Positions 7,525 through 16,181 of a stretch of DNA of 37,207 nt are shown in pieces. The stretch comes from Bin55 sp028819195. Its GTDB lineage: Bacteria; Pseudomonadota; Gammaproteobacteria; Pseudomonadales; Azotimanducaceae. Where the stretch lies: assembly GCA_028819195.1 (NCBI GenBank), contig JAPPMF010000014.1, positions 1 through 37,207 of the forward strand, in the 5' to 3' direction. Position numbers and translations under genes: made by a program. Within the stretch, counting starts at the first letter, position 1. Every line of letters starts with the position of its first letter. The notes below the pieces were generated by a model. That model made no database searches, was not told the origin of the DNA, and saw nothing but the letters and a program-made list of their open reading frames with translations.

Positions 7525-8691
7525 ATGACGGTTAAACTGTTGAACAAAATTGTTATTCCGCGCGCTTTGAATTTGAAGAAGCACTTGGAACACAACTCGT
7601 TATTTTTGCTTGGACCTCGAATGACAGGTAAAACGACACTTATTCGCGAGACTTTAACGGATGCCTTGGTTTTCGATTTGCTCAGCGCTAACGACTTTTT
7701 ACTCTTAAATTCAAACCCTTCAGGGCTGGAAGAAAGTATTCCAACTCACATGGACACGGTTGTCATTGACGAAATTCAAAAGGCACCTCAATTACTTGAC
7801 CAAGTCCATCGATTAATCGAAATAAGAAATATTCGATTTGTACTGACGGGATCGAGTGCGCGTAAACTTTGAAGAGGAGGTGTGAATCTTCTAGGTGGTC
7901 GCGCCGGTAAGATTCACTTACATCCTTTGCTTGCACTCGAACTTACTAATAAATTTAATCTAAACAAAGCACTACGTTATGGGACGTTACCTGTCGCATA
8001 CCTGTCCCCGGAACCGAGACAAGCGTTAAGGAATTACGTTGGCACGTATCTTCAAGAAGAGATTGCTGCTGAGGGGATTGTGCGCAATTTACCTAGTTTT
8101 GCACGTTTTCTGGATATAGCAGCACATAGTAATGCGACAATTGTTAATTTTGCCAACATCGCTAGCGATGCTCAAGTACCTCGGACTACGGTTCATGACT
8201 ATTTTGAACTGTTGAAAGACACCTTGATTGCGATCGAGATACCAGCGTGGAGACAGTCAAATATTCGAAAACCTATTGTTAGTTCTAAGTTCTACTTTTT
8301 TGATATTGGGGTCGCGCAAGCTATTCAGAGTACAAGTATCCGTCCCCGAGAACACCGTGCCGGATTTGCCTTCGAGACATGGTTGTTGAATGAATTACAG
8401 GGATGGATCGATTACAACAATCGAGACGAAAAAATCTACTTTTGGAAATCACAATCCGGTTTTGAGGTTGATTTTATTCTAGGTAATCACACCGCGATAG
8501 AAGTCAAATCAAAGCCACATATAGGTCAGCGAGACTTACGTTCATTACGTGCGCTGAAAGAAGAAAATGTATTCCAAAATTATGTTTGTGTCTGCCTCGG
8601 GGAGCGATCACTTAAACAATCGGATGGAATAGAGATCTTGCCTTATTCTGTGTTTTTAGAACAACTATGGGAAGGAAGATATGGAGCTTGA
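7525..8691 (+). pseudogene. AAA_14/DUF4143 ATPase, interrupted by a single in-frame stop
   Basis: Family members are P-loop ATPases of about 380-400 residues with an N-terminal AAA domain and a C-terminal DUF4143 domain that often resembles a restriction-endonuclease fold. Here Walker A is GPRMTGKTT (residues 30-38), Walker B is VVIDEIQ (Asp82, Glu83), and the sensor segment FVLTGSSARKL is followed by TGA at 7870-7872. The same frame then continues with RGGVNLLGGRA, exactly what the family has after ARKL, through VDFILG and IEVKSK to the natural TGA at 8689. The most economical explanation is one CGA-to-TGA change. GTG 7882 has an AGGAGGT-like sequence directly before it, but a protein starting there would lack the P-loop. 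Apart from the stop the gene looks fresh, so the lesion is recent or is a sequencing error. The cellular role of these ATPases is poorly known. Confidence 0.85.
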
Positions 8692-8925
8692 ATGCACTTC
8701 AAGAAACTCGCTGTCTTGGAGTTATTTAAACTGATTTGTGAACTAGCAGATTAAGAGCATCAGTTAGTCTACGACAACGAGAGTGCAGTATTGGAAGCTC
8801 TTTTCGGGGAAGATTGGAAAACTGCTATAGAAGAACAGTCGCCGGTAGAGTTGCACCAACCAGGCGAACATACATACTACCAATTTGGTACAATCAATAG
8901 GTACTACAATTTGAGAGGTGTTTTC
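8692..8925 (+). pseudogene. Possible broken small gene directly after the ATPase
   Basis: ATG 8692 follows the ATPase stop with no gap and has GGAG five bases upstream. It gives MHFKKLAVLELFKLICELAD and then TAA at 8752-8754. The same frame continues with protein-like sequence (NESAVLEALFGEDWKTAIEE, PGEHTYYQFG) into the signal-peptide-like start at 8926. I do not recognise it. It may be a partner of the ATPase that has decayed, or chance coding potential in a leader. Confidence 0.3.
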
Positions 8926-9141
8926 ATGTTCGAGAAAAACGAAAACAATCTGATCGGAACTATATTGCAAGTTATGCTAGGTACCGGTTTAGTTGTTTCT
9001 ACATCGGTCCTGATCCATGCCAATTCCTCTGAAATGTCAGTCATTGACGAACTGCTGCTGCTAGAACAACGTTGCATTGAAGTGGATTCGATCGAACAAA
9101 GAATCAGTCTCAATCCCTCATGTATGCTCGAATTGGATTAA
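8926..9141 (+). CDS. Short exported protein or truncated N terminus of a larger secreted protein
   Basis: ATG 8926 has GAGAGGTG about 6 nt upstream and encodes 71 residues with a signal-like hydrophobic segment (GTILQVMLGTGLVVSTSVL) ending near IHANS. After the TAA at 9139-9141 the same frame stays open for another 80 codons (LFLEEPTWKYDVVPIFGG and onward). Around 9258-9384 a different frame takes over into the 342-codon frame beginning at 9276. The simplest model is an exported protein of roughly 450 residues, broken by one stop and one frameshift. The alternative is a genuine 71-residue secreted peptide with two cysteines. No family is recognised. Confidence 0.4.
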   Translation: MFEKNENNLIGTILQVMLGTGLVVSTSVLIHANSSEMSVIDELLLLEQRCIEVDSIEQRISLNPSCMLELD

Positions 9142-9275
9142 TTGTTTCTTGAAGAACCTACTTGGAAGTACGACGTAGTTCCTATTTTTGGCGGAGTCAA
9201 CGGCGGAGATTTTCACAACCATTCTTCTAGCTTAAATTTTCGAGGAAACAAGCTTAATTTACAGTTGAAGACTAC

Positions 9276-10304
9276 ATGGACGACGATGTTCCAACGTGGG
9301 GACAAATATTCGATGGACGATATGTTGAAAGGAAAGCAGTGGCTGCCAGAGTTTTGCAAAAAAATGAGTGTAAAAGTCACCTAAACGTGTGGAACGATGA
9401 CTCTGTTTTAGCGCAACAATGTCACGCGCGGGATTTGGTGATCTATGCGATATCTTTAGATGCGTGCACTTCCGCGTTCAATTTGTATCGGTCTTCCCAC
9501 AAAAGGTATCGCCAAGACTCACGGAGTAACTTTGAAAACGGATTGAATAGACTCGAGGAATTCTGGCGTACTAGTGAGTCCGGAATTGATCAATCGGGGA
9601 CAACACCACCAGTCGACACTACGACCTATATTCGGAGTTCTTTGTGGATGTTATGGGTATTAGAAAAGTGCAGTGATGCATCAATTGCATATTTTGGATT
9701 TGCAGTGGATTTCTTCAATTTAGGTGAAACTGAGAATTTAGATGAAATCAACTTGAGTAATCTCGCTAACAGGAGAGTTAGGATAGGCGTTAAGCAACTT
9801 GAAGAATATGTCAGGCCATCATATAAATCTGCTATAAATTCTGCGGCACGACTGGGTGATTCTTGGGTCTTACGAAGCATTTCACCACCGAAACCGGAAG
9901 ACGAACCAAGATTTTGGCAACTTCTTTATGAGAAGTATCCTTCGCTGTACCACCGCTACATGAGCAGCGATAGAGTAAATTCGAAGCTAACAGTAGCTGC
10001 TAAATTGACACACGCATTTAAGGCGTTTGAGTTGTTTAGATCTAAGGAATCAGCACCCAGCTCCGACCAAGAATATGGAAGAAGGTTTAATCTCACGGAA
10101 AAATTCGGTGACTACGTCTATCTGGGAGGTTACAGTTTTCGAGGTATAAAGGAACAATATTCATTAAAGCTTTTAAATGGTTTGACATCAATAGAGGCGG
10201 TGGCAGCGGCAATTCCAGACAAAAAGCCAAGTGTTTACGCCGGGCGCGTTAAGAAAAGCGATCTCCCGGCTGGAACAACTGTCATAACGTCGGAAACTCC
10301 ATAG
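9276..10304 (+). CDS. Hypothetical protein, possibly the frameshifted C-terminal part of a secreted protein
   Basis: This frame has 342 codons from ATG 9276 and is open back to 9258. No Shine-Dalgarno sequence precedes the ATG. The protein is soluble, mostly helical, and carries tryptophan/tyrosine-rich stretches (SSLWMLWVLEKC, RFWQLLYEKYPSLYHRYM) and four cysteines in the first half, which fits an exported protein. Read from 9258 the sequence FTVEDYMDDDVPTWGQIF joins smoothly to the preceding frame (LNFRGNKLN), supporting a frameshift within a single ancestral gene beginning at 8926. I do not recognise a domain. The preserved length of this part argues that any break is recent or that the piece is still expressed. 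Confidence 0.55.
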   Translation: MDDDVPTWGQIFDGRYVERKAVAARVLQKNECKSHLNVWNDDSVLAQQCHARDLVIYAISLDACTSAFNLYRSSHKRYRQDSRSNFENGLNRLEEFWRTSESGIDQSGTTPPVDTTTYIRSSLWMLWVLEKCSDASIAYFGFAVDFFNLGETENLDEINLSNLANRRVRIGVKQLEEYVRPSYKSAINSAARLGDSWVLRSISPPKPEDEPRFWQLLYEKYPSLYHRYMSSDRVNSKLTVAAKLTHAFKAFELFRSKESAPSSDQEYGRRFNLTEKFGDYVYLGGYSFRGIKEQYSLKLLNGLTSIEAVAAAIPDKKPSVYAGRVKKSDLPAGTTVITSETP

Positions 10305-10382
10305 TCAATGACATAAGGTTGAACTGGGTCTGATATCAAAATAGGGGACAATCAATAAGATAATTTAACGTAGGAATCTTAT

Positions 10383-10673
10383 ATGACTGAACGAACCCAA
10401 CGTCGGTCGCAGAAGAGATACACGGATGAATTCAAACGGGAAGCGGTTGAGCTGTTTCAACAGTCGGATGTTCAGCCGCACAATTAAGCACGGAATTCCC
10501 GACAGCCGCTCGTTTCGGCGGGTTTGTGAGGTGGCAACATCGAACAATCGATGGAAGCCGTGGGGAATTGCTATGATAATGCGATGGTCGAGAGTTTCTT
10601 TGCCACGTCGGAAACGGAACTGATTCATCAACAAACCCGGCGGTGTTTGCGACGCGCACAGAGGCGAAAATGA
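10383..10673 (+). pseudogene. Internally deleted IS3-family insertion-sequence relic
   Basis: The 5' part encodes MTERTQ, then RYTDEFKREAVELFQQSD, the typical helix-turn-helix start of IS3-family OrfA, and stops at a TAA near 10495. From about 10551 another frame reads SMEAVGNCYDNAMVESFFAT and continues SETELIHQQTRR to TGA at 10671-10673. This is the C-terminal DDE segment of OrfB, with the catalytic glutamate in AMVESFF. Everything between (the rest of OrfA, the frameshift region and most of the catalytic domain) is missing, so only about 290 bp of an element of roughly 1.2-1.5 kb remain. It is visibly more G+C-rich than its surroundings. Terminal inverted repeats are not evident. Confidence 0.85.
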
Positions 10674-10745
10674 GCAAGTCGATGTATAGAATTGTTCAAG
10701 CGGTTAACTGACAATAAAACTCGATAGCAGACTTGGAACAATTTA

Positions 10746-12479
10746 ATGGTCTTAAGCGACAACGAACTTAGACAACAACTCAGTCGAAGTGAAGACAGTT
10801 ACTGGGAATTCAAAGCGATTGAATTTAACGGCAATAAACCTACTAGCCCGGGACGGAACGATTTAGCAGATGAAATGATCGCGTTTGCGAATGCCAATGG
10901 AGGGCACATTCTTTGCGGAGTCACGGACGATGGACACATACATGACATGTCGTTACAGCAGGTAAAAGCCTTGTGCGATCTGATCGCCAAGATAAGTTCC
11001 GACACAATATCGCCAGCACTTTATATCGACGTTCAACATCGAGTACTTGATAAAAAGAACTTTGTCTTAGTAAAGGTACCGAGAGGAGATACCGTCTACG
11101 AAAGGGATGGTCGAGCCTGTATTAGAGTTGGACCGAATAAAAACAGAATCGATGGCGACAAGAAACTCAGACTACTGCAAAACAGATCGCAAGCAAGATA
11201 CCGGTGGTTTGACAACCAAATTTTTCCCGAAACCGGGTTTGCGACACTCAATGAACGTTTTTGGGAACCTCTATTGAGTGACTCTGGCGCGACGGACCCG
11301 AGGAAAGGATTATTAAATCTAGGATTACTTGCAGAAGATGAAACTGGAGATGTTCGCGCAACCGTGGCAGGGATATTGCTTTGCACAAAATCCCCACATA
11401 ATTGGTTGCCTCAAGCAACAATTACAGCAACTTGCTATCGTGGAAAGGATCGTACTTCCGGTCAACTAGACGCTCGAGAAATTGTTGGTCCTCTTCCGCT
11501 GCAAATTGAAGAAGCCGTTAACTTTGTCAGCCGAAACATGCGGGTCGCAGCGCGTAAATTGCCTGCTAGAGTTGACACTCCCGAATACAGTCTTGTAGCT
11601 GTATTTGAAGCAATCGTGAACGCGGTTGCTCACAGAGATTACTCGATTCACAATCGTAGAATTCGAATATCCATGTTTGCAGGACGATTGGAGATTGACT
11701 CACCCGGATCATTGCCCAATGGCCTAACACTGTCTCGAATGGAAACAAACCAAGCTACGCGCAATGAACTGATCACCTCAATGTTCCGGCAAATTCCAGT
11801 CGGCGACACTCCAGGTTCGCAGAAGCGCGCTTCACTTATGGAACGTCGAGGAGACGGAGTTTCCATTATCAAAAGTGAAAGCAAAGAGCTCACAGGTAGT
11901 GAACCGAGTTATCGTGCAGATGAACACAGCGTAGTGTTGACCATTCCGGCAGCGAATCTCAACTTCCATCCTAAAGCAGCAGTTGTAAATGTGTTTGCTA
12001 ATGAACATCCGATGTCTGATGTAGAAATACTCGCTATATTCCCGAATAAAACATTTATTCAAGCTAAAACTAATGAATTGGGTAGAGCTGAGCTTGAACT
12101 ATACACGAATGACCTCCCAATGACCGTCTATGCAGCTGCGCCTGGTTATTCCGGGGTTCTCCAGCGAGATTGGATACCTCTCGATGTTGATTTACGCATT
12201 GAGCTCAATCCGCTCAAGCATGGAGGCTCGGTAATATTCCCAGAAGCAACAGGATATCTTCCGGGTCTACGTGGACAGCTCAATCCAATACTAGATAGTT
12301 CTAACCGAACTTATCTATATGCATCCAACATTGCAATTGACGAAGGACGACAACAACCGGTTACATTTCGTTTAGGTAACCCTCTAAAACTCACCGACTC
12401 ATCTGGTTATTCGCTGTCCTTAACCATTCTTGACATAGTGGGTCGTTCGTCGCTGTTGGAATATCGTTCTCTTCAATAA
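10746..12479 (+). CDS. Schlafen AlbA_2 domain / RecG-like ATPase-domain protein with a C-terminal extension
   Basis: This is a 577-residue protein. Residues 1-140 form an AlbA_2 (Schlafen-type) domain, with the W-E-F-K core at 20-23, DEMIAFANANGGHILCGV, and YERDGRACIRVG. The middle carries the RecG-C/HATPase_c_4 module: EAIVNAVAHRDYS, IRISMFAGRLEI and SPGSLPNG. These features define the family often annotated as putative transcriptional regulators or RecG-like ATP-binding proteins, which is frequent in defence and mobile regions. Residues from about 420 onward form a beta-rich extension (VVNVFANEHPMSDVEI, TVYAAAPGYSG) resembling a carboxypeptidase-regulatory-like fold, which is unusual for the family. 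The start is ATG 10746 with only a weak GGAACA upstream. The gene is complete. It follows an IS3 relic and is probably transcribed alone. Nucleic-acid binding is inferred from the family. Confidence 0.8.
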   Translation: MVLSDNELRQQLSRSEDSYWEFKAIEFNGNKPTSPGRNDLADEMIAFANANGGHILCGVTDDGHIHDMSLQQVKALCDLIAKISSDTISPALYIDVQHRVLDKKNFVLVKVPRGDTVYERDGRACIRVGPNKNRIDGDKKLRLLQNRSQARYRWFDNQIFPETGFATLNERFWEPLLSDSGATDPRKGLLNLGLLAEDETGDVRATVAGILLCTKSPHNWLPQATITATCYRGKDRTSGQLDAREIVGPLPLQIEEAVNFVSRNMRVAARKLPARVDTPEYSLVAVFEAIVNAVAHRDYSIHNRRIRISMFAGRLEIDSPGSLPNGLTLSRMETNQATRNELITSMFRQIPVGDTPGSQKRASLMERRGDGVSIIKSESKELTGSEPSYRADEHSVVLTIPAANLNFHPKAAVVNVFANEHPMSDVEILAIFPNKTFIQAKTNELGRAELELYTNDLPMTVYAAAPGYSGVLQRDWIPLDVDLRIELNPLKHGGSVIFPEATGYLPGLRGQLNPILDSSNRTYLYASNIAIDEGRQQPVTFRLGNPLKLTDSSGYSLSLTILDIVGRSSLLEYRSLQ

Positions 12480-12732
12480 TCGGATCTCGCTCCCACATCA
12501 ACAAGGCGACCTCAGAATCGTGAAAATACGTCCACGACTCTACGCTCAACCGATTATTTAGCATTTCAGTCACATAAAGATGGTGCATGTATCATGAACC
12601 AAAACTTTCAAACCATCACTTGTTTAAATTGACTGCGATGACCATAACCGCACATCAGTACAATGAAGTATAGGACTTAAGTCAGTGCTAATATTGAGTT
12701 TAATCTAACTTAATAAGTCCTTATCACCGAGT
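12480..12732. other. Spacer without a gene
   Basis: This 253-bp stretch lies between the AlbA_2 gene and the first long direct repeat. I see no frame, hairpin terminator or RNA gene that I can support. Confidence 0.4.
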
Positions 12733-13166
12733 AGGTGGTTGTCCGACCCGAATTTTGACTTGCATTTTCAAAAAAATGTGTAACGATAGTAGGAGTTCGT
12801 ACAAAAATATGTTGGAATCTACAATGTTTTGTTACATAGCGGTTTTTGGCTTAATACTGCAATAACGACATAAACAGAATTGATATTTCCATACCTTGAA
12901 CGACCAACTGCAACCCAAATTTCCTTTTGGTCGACTAAATGTAAATTACACTTGCGTTTAGCTTCAATCAACAAAGTCAATGAAATTGTATTACCTAGCC
13001 CATCTTGAAGCATTCACTTCATTGGTTATTCTCATTTTTACAATACGGCAAGATATTTCAATCCTTTGTCCGTTGTCCTCGACGTCAATGTTTAAAAAGT
13101 TCCTGTCAATACAACAGGTTTTCAACTAAACGGATAGAAACAATTTACAGATTAGGTTTTTGAACT
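12733..13166. repeat. Long direct repeat, copy 1 (about 430 bp)
   Basis: This segment is repeated in the same orientation at 14035-14465. A 32-bp block is identical (12757-12788 versus 14058-14089). About 90% of the first 85 bp match, and the 3' 70 bp (from AAAAAGTTCCTGTCA to TTTTGAACT) are again highly similar, with a more diverged middle. The minus strand has a readable, repeatedly interrupted protein trace in both copies (CxDRNFL, then a SC segment, then N-x-ISL-x-LL, then VDQ), so the repeat may be a duplicated dead gene. No terminal inverted repeats are seen. Confidence 0.75.
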
Positions 13167-13208
13167 AAAATAAACGTTTGCCGGACAAAGTGATCGGAGA
13201 CGAGTTCA

Positions 13209-13829
13209 ATGAATAGACTGATACACCGAATTCAATTGGTGGCCTTTACCGCAGTATTATTCGCCTCAATGGCGAATCTCGGCGGAATTGAGGGAACCTA
13301 TGTCTTAGGGGATGGCGAGAACAAGTCTGAGGCTAGAAAACCAAAACTGACGATCAATGTTGATAATGAAGGGAATTACACAGCTACGTGGACCACTAGC
13401 GACGGATCGAATATACCTACAACAGACATAAAAGTTTTAATGAATGAATTTGAAACTACATTCGTAGTAGAAGCAAGTCAAGACGATTTCACATTCACTT
13501 ACTCCGGCACCTTCGAAAATGGTAGCCTCCGTGGTATGGTTTCCGCCGATATTGTTGGTACTTTCGAACTCATCGGCATTCTTGAAACGAACTTGGACAA
13601 AGGGGAATACGACAAAACAAATGTCGACGAGGTGATCGAGGAATGCTATGTTGAGATCACCGGTAAGCCGATGGACAATATCCAGAGAATCACCGCTGAT
13701 TTAGATTCCAAGCTTGAAGAGTGCATAAATGGGCGGGTCTCGTCACCAAAACGTATAGAACTGCAGTACGTTGGATCGGAGAGGGGACTCGTACCTCAGG
13801 TTCGAGAGGAAGAGTTAGACGAACGCTAG
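13209..13829 (+). CDS. Secreted beta-rich protein of unknown function
   Basis: This 206-residue protein has a clear signal peptide (positively charged MNRLIHR, then a hydrophobic stretch ending near FASMANLGG). The mature N-terminal 100 residues have the alternating pattern of an up-and-down beta barrel or sandwich: GTYVLGDGE, KLTINVDNEGNYTATW, TFTYSGTFENGSLRG, GTFELIG. This looks superficially lipocalin-like, but no family is assigned. The C-terminal part is acidic, has two cysteines (EECYVEI, EECING) and ends in a charged tail. The start is ATG 13209, preceded by GGAGACGAG. The gene sits exactly between two 430-bp direct repeats, so it may belong to a small composite or duplicated unit. It has no co-transcribed partner. 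Confidence 0.7.
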   Translation: MNRLIHRIQLVAFTAVLFASMANLGGIEGTYVLGDGENKSEARKPKLTINVDNEGNYTATWTTSDGSNIPTTDIKVLMNEFETTFVVEASQDDFTFTYSGTFENGSLRGMVSADIVGTFELIGILETNLDKGEYDKTNVDEVIEECYVEITGKPMDNIQRITADLDSKLEECINGRVSSPKRIELQYVGSERGLVPQVREEELDER

Positions 13830-14034
13830 CAGGGTACTATTGCGTTGTGATCCGCTAACTCTGGAGTATCCAGCAAGCGTAGCCCCCTTTTGGTGCGGCA
13901 CGTGACACAACTGCAGTTTTTGAAGCCAACAATCAGTTAATTGCAGACTTGAGCAAATCAGTCTAGCTCATTTGGGTGGAGCAAGTCTTCGTTTCGGGTT
14001 TGGTTTCGATCCAGTCTATCATTTCTGTCACGAA

Positions 14035-14465
14035 AGTGGCTGTCCAACCAGAATTTCGACTTGCATTTTCAAAAAAATGTGTAACGATACTAGGAGTTCG
14101 TACAAAAATGTGTCGGATCTTACGAACTTTTTAAACATGGAGGTTTTAACCTAAAACTGCTCAAAAGAACTTCAGAGATTGAATTATTCGGTACTTTGAA
14201 CGACCAATGGAAATTCCAATTTCCTTTGGTCGACTTAGTTACCGTTACACTCGTGCTTAACTCCAAGCAACAAGATTAACGAAATTGAATTCCACTACCA
14301 ATTTTGAAGAATTCACAACTTTAGTTGTTCTCTTTTGTACCACAAAGCAAGACACTTCAAACGCTTGCTTGCTGCTTTCGGTTTCAAAGCTCAAAAAGTT
14401 CCTGTCAGTACAATAGGTTTTCAACTTAATGGGTAGAAACAATTTACGGATTAGGTTTTGAACTC
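14035..14465. repeat. Long direct repeat, copy 2
   Basis: This is the second copy of the repeat at 12733-13166, 431 bp against 434 bp. Its minus strand encodes the trace YCTDRNFLSFETESS, FEVSCFVVQKR, then a stop-interrupted NSISLILLL and VDQRK. These correspond to CIDRNFLNIDVEDNG, IEISCRIVKMR, NTISLTLL and VDQKE in copy 1. Conservation of amino-acid pattern across base differences suggests that both copies descend from a coding sequence read on the minus strand. Confidence 0.75.
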
Positions 14466-14850
14466 AGATTGACTCATCTCGTTTAACTCGGGAGCGTTCA
14501 TTTACCGATTCCGACTGAAAAACACATCTAGTTGTCTTGTGAAGAAGTTGGTAATCGAAATGCTCTCTTTAGCGACGCTTTCTTCCTCGTCCACTTACCA
14601 AACTACTATTTACATGGCTTTTATAGCAAAGCACGTCAACTTTGTATTGACTTAGATTAAGCTTGTTTTGATGTCGATACGGACAAGGATGTTTTCTACG
14701 CACGGACTGCGAACATTAAAGAATGTCGTCGACCTAGATTTATTGGTACATTCCTTTCGATTTAGTCGTTTGAATCACTACATTCGCCCGATAGACTTGA
14801 TGCTCACTTAATCGTGACACGATAGTTAGTAAAGTACGCTACAACACTCA
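14466..14850. other. Intergenic stretch, possibly holding a dead reading frame
   Basis: A plus-strand frame reads FDVDTDKDVFYARTANIKEC and RRPRFIGTFLSI between stops, at roughly 14665-14765. It may be a relic of an unrecognised gene. The promoter of the MFS gene should lie near 14750-14840, but I see no convincing boxes. Confidence 0.3.
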
Positions 14851-16158
14851 ATGGCTTCCACACAGAAAACCACTTCCTTACAGAAGTCGATTAAGTCACC
14901 AAGTTTTGCCTCACGTACTTTCGAGGCACTGCAATATCGTGACTTTCGTTTAATCTGGCTCACGAGTATTGCGTCGTCGTTAGCCATGAATATGCAAATT
15001 TTGGCACGCGGTTGGTTGATATTCGATTTAACCGAATCAGAAATCGCACTCACGTGGGTCATGCTGTCTTTTCTAATGCCTTCGGCGATATTCTCGTTTT
15101 TTGGTGGGACCCTTGCTGATCGAATGAATAAAAAGACGATTATCGTCGGGTCACAGTTGTTCACCACGATCTCTACTCTTGTCTTTGCACTCATCATCTA
15201 CTTCGGTACTGTGAAGTTTTGGCACTTCATTTGTTTTGGTTTAATTAATGGCACTGTCCTAGCATTGACGATGCCCGCTCGTACTGCCGTTATACCAGAC
15301 ATCGTCGTCGCTAAATCACTAACAAACGCTTTAGCTTTAGCGAACTCGACTTGGAGTTTAGCAAGGGTAGTCGGTCCGACGATTGCTGGTTATCTAATCG
15401 CGTTATTTGCAGCTGGAGATCACACTTCGACCAAAGGGGTAGGGATCGTTTTCTTTGTGATCACTCTAATGTATGGAGTATCAACGGCGGGAACTCTTTT
15501 GTTGCACTTTAAAGGAGAACCAGTTAGAGGCACTCCAAAATCGTTTTCCCGAGATTTTCTCGAAGGTTTGGTTTATGTTCGGCGCAACCGTTTGGTTCTA
15601 GGATTATTACTCATGAGTCTACTACCTATGACCTTTGGGTTCAGCGCTCAGTTTCTCTTACCAGCATTGAATGTAGATGTATTAAACGGCGACGCCCAGC
15701 TGCTGGGATATTTGTCGGCTGCTTTAGGGATTGGCGCACTATCGGGCGGGCTCATCTTAGCAAGGCTAGGGGATATTGGGCACAAAGGCAGAACTATGTT
15801 CATCCTTTGCTATCTGTGGGCAATTGGGATAGTCGTGCTGCCCTGGATTGCACAATTTTGGCTTTCCATTTTTGTGTTAGCACTAATAGGAGCTTTCAGT
15901 GCCGGGATTTCGGCTTTAAACATGAGCGTCATTCAACTCACAGTCTCTTCACGAGTACGAACTCGCGTAACGGCAATTATGTGGGCGACGCATGGCTGCA
16001 TGCCCCTTGGAATGATTCCAATCGGTCAGTTAGCTGAGAGGATCAATATTCAGTTTGCACTATTCGTTGCCGCGTTTTTGATGGTGGTCAGTGCTTTATT
16101 GATTAAGCACTGGTTACCCGAAGTCGCACAAGTTCGGCGTGGACATAGTTCAGGGTAG
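14851..16158 (+). CDS. MFS transporter, EntS/MFS_3-type exporter
   Basis: This 435-residue integral inner-membrane protein has about eleven to twelve hydrophobic helices. Major facilitator hallmarks are visible: ALQYRDFRLIWLTSIASSLA at the first helix, the loop 2-3 motif GGTLADRMNKK (variant of G-x-x-x-D-R-x-x-R/K-R/K), and the mid-protein loop after which VRRNRLVLGLLLMSLLP begins the second half. RLGDIGHKGR is the counterpart loop of the C-terminal half. The family pumps siderophores, drugs or other small molecules out of the cell with the proton gradient; the substrate cannot be read here. The start is ATG 14851, with no strong ribosome-binding site. The C terminus converges with the W-DP repeat gene 23 bp away. 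It appears to be a single-gene unit. Confidence 0.88.
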   Translation: MASTQKTTSLQKSIKSPSFASRTFEALQYRDFRLIWLTSIASSLAMNMQILARGWLIFDLTESEIALTWVMLSFLMPSAIFSFFGGTLADRMNKKTIIVGSQLFTTISTLVFALIIYFGTVKFWHFICFGLINGTVLALTMPARTAVIPDIVVAKSLTNALALANSTWSLARVVGPTIAGYLIALFAAGDHTSTKGVGIVFFVITLMYGVSTAGTLLLHFKGEPVRGTPKSFSRDFLEGLVYVRRNRLVLGLLLMSLLPMTFGFSAQFLLPALNVDVLNGDAQLLGYLSAALGIGALSGGLILARLGDIGHKGRTMFILCYLWAIGIVVLPWIAQFWLSIFVLALIGAFSAGISALNMSVIQLTVSSRVRTRVTAIMWATHGCMPLGMIPIGQLAERINIQFALFVAAFLMVVSALLIKHWLPEVAQVRRGHSSG

Positions 16159-16181
16159 GGTACCACCCCGATTCAATGAAA

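Noticed and set aside
7870..7872. TGA as a recoded sense codon in the ATPase gene
   Set aside because: TGA is used as the normal stop for several intact genes here (the ATP-binding protein at 34725, binding protein D at 29062, this gene itself at 8689), so a point mutation is simpler.
13972..14154. Small plus-strand gene of 60 codons
   Set aside because: It lies mostly inside the second direct repeat, is not conserved as a frame in the first copy, and lacks a ribosome-binding site.
12733..14465. CRISPR array or tandem short repeats
   Set aside because: There are only two long copies and no regular spacer-repeat pattern anywhere in the window.
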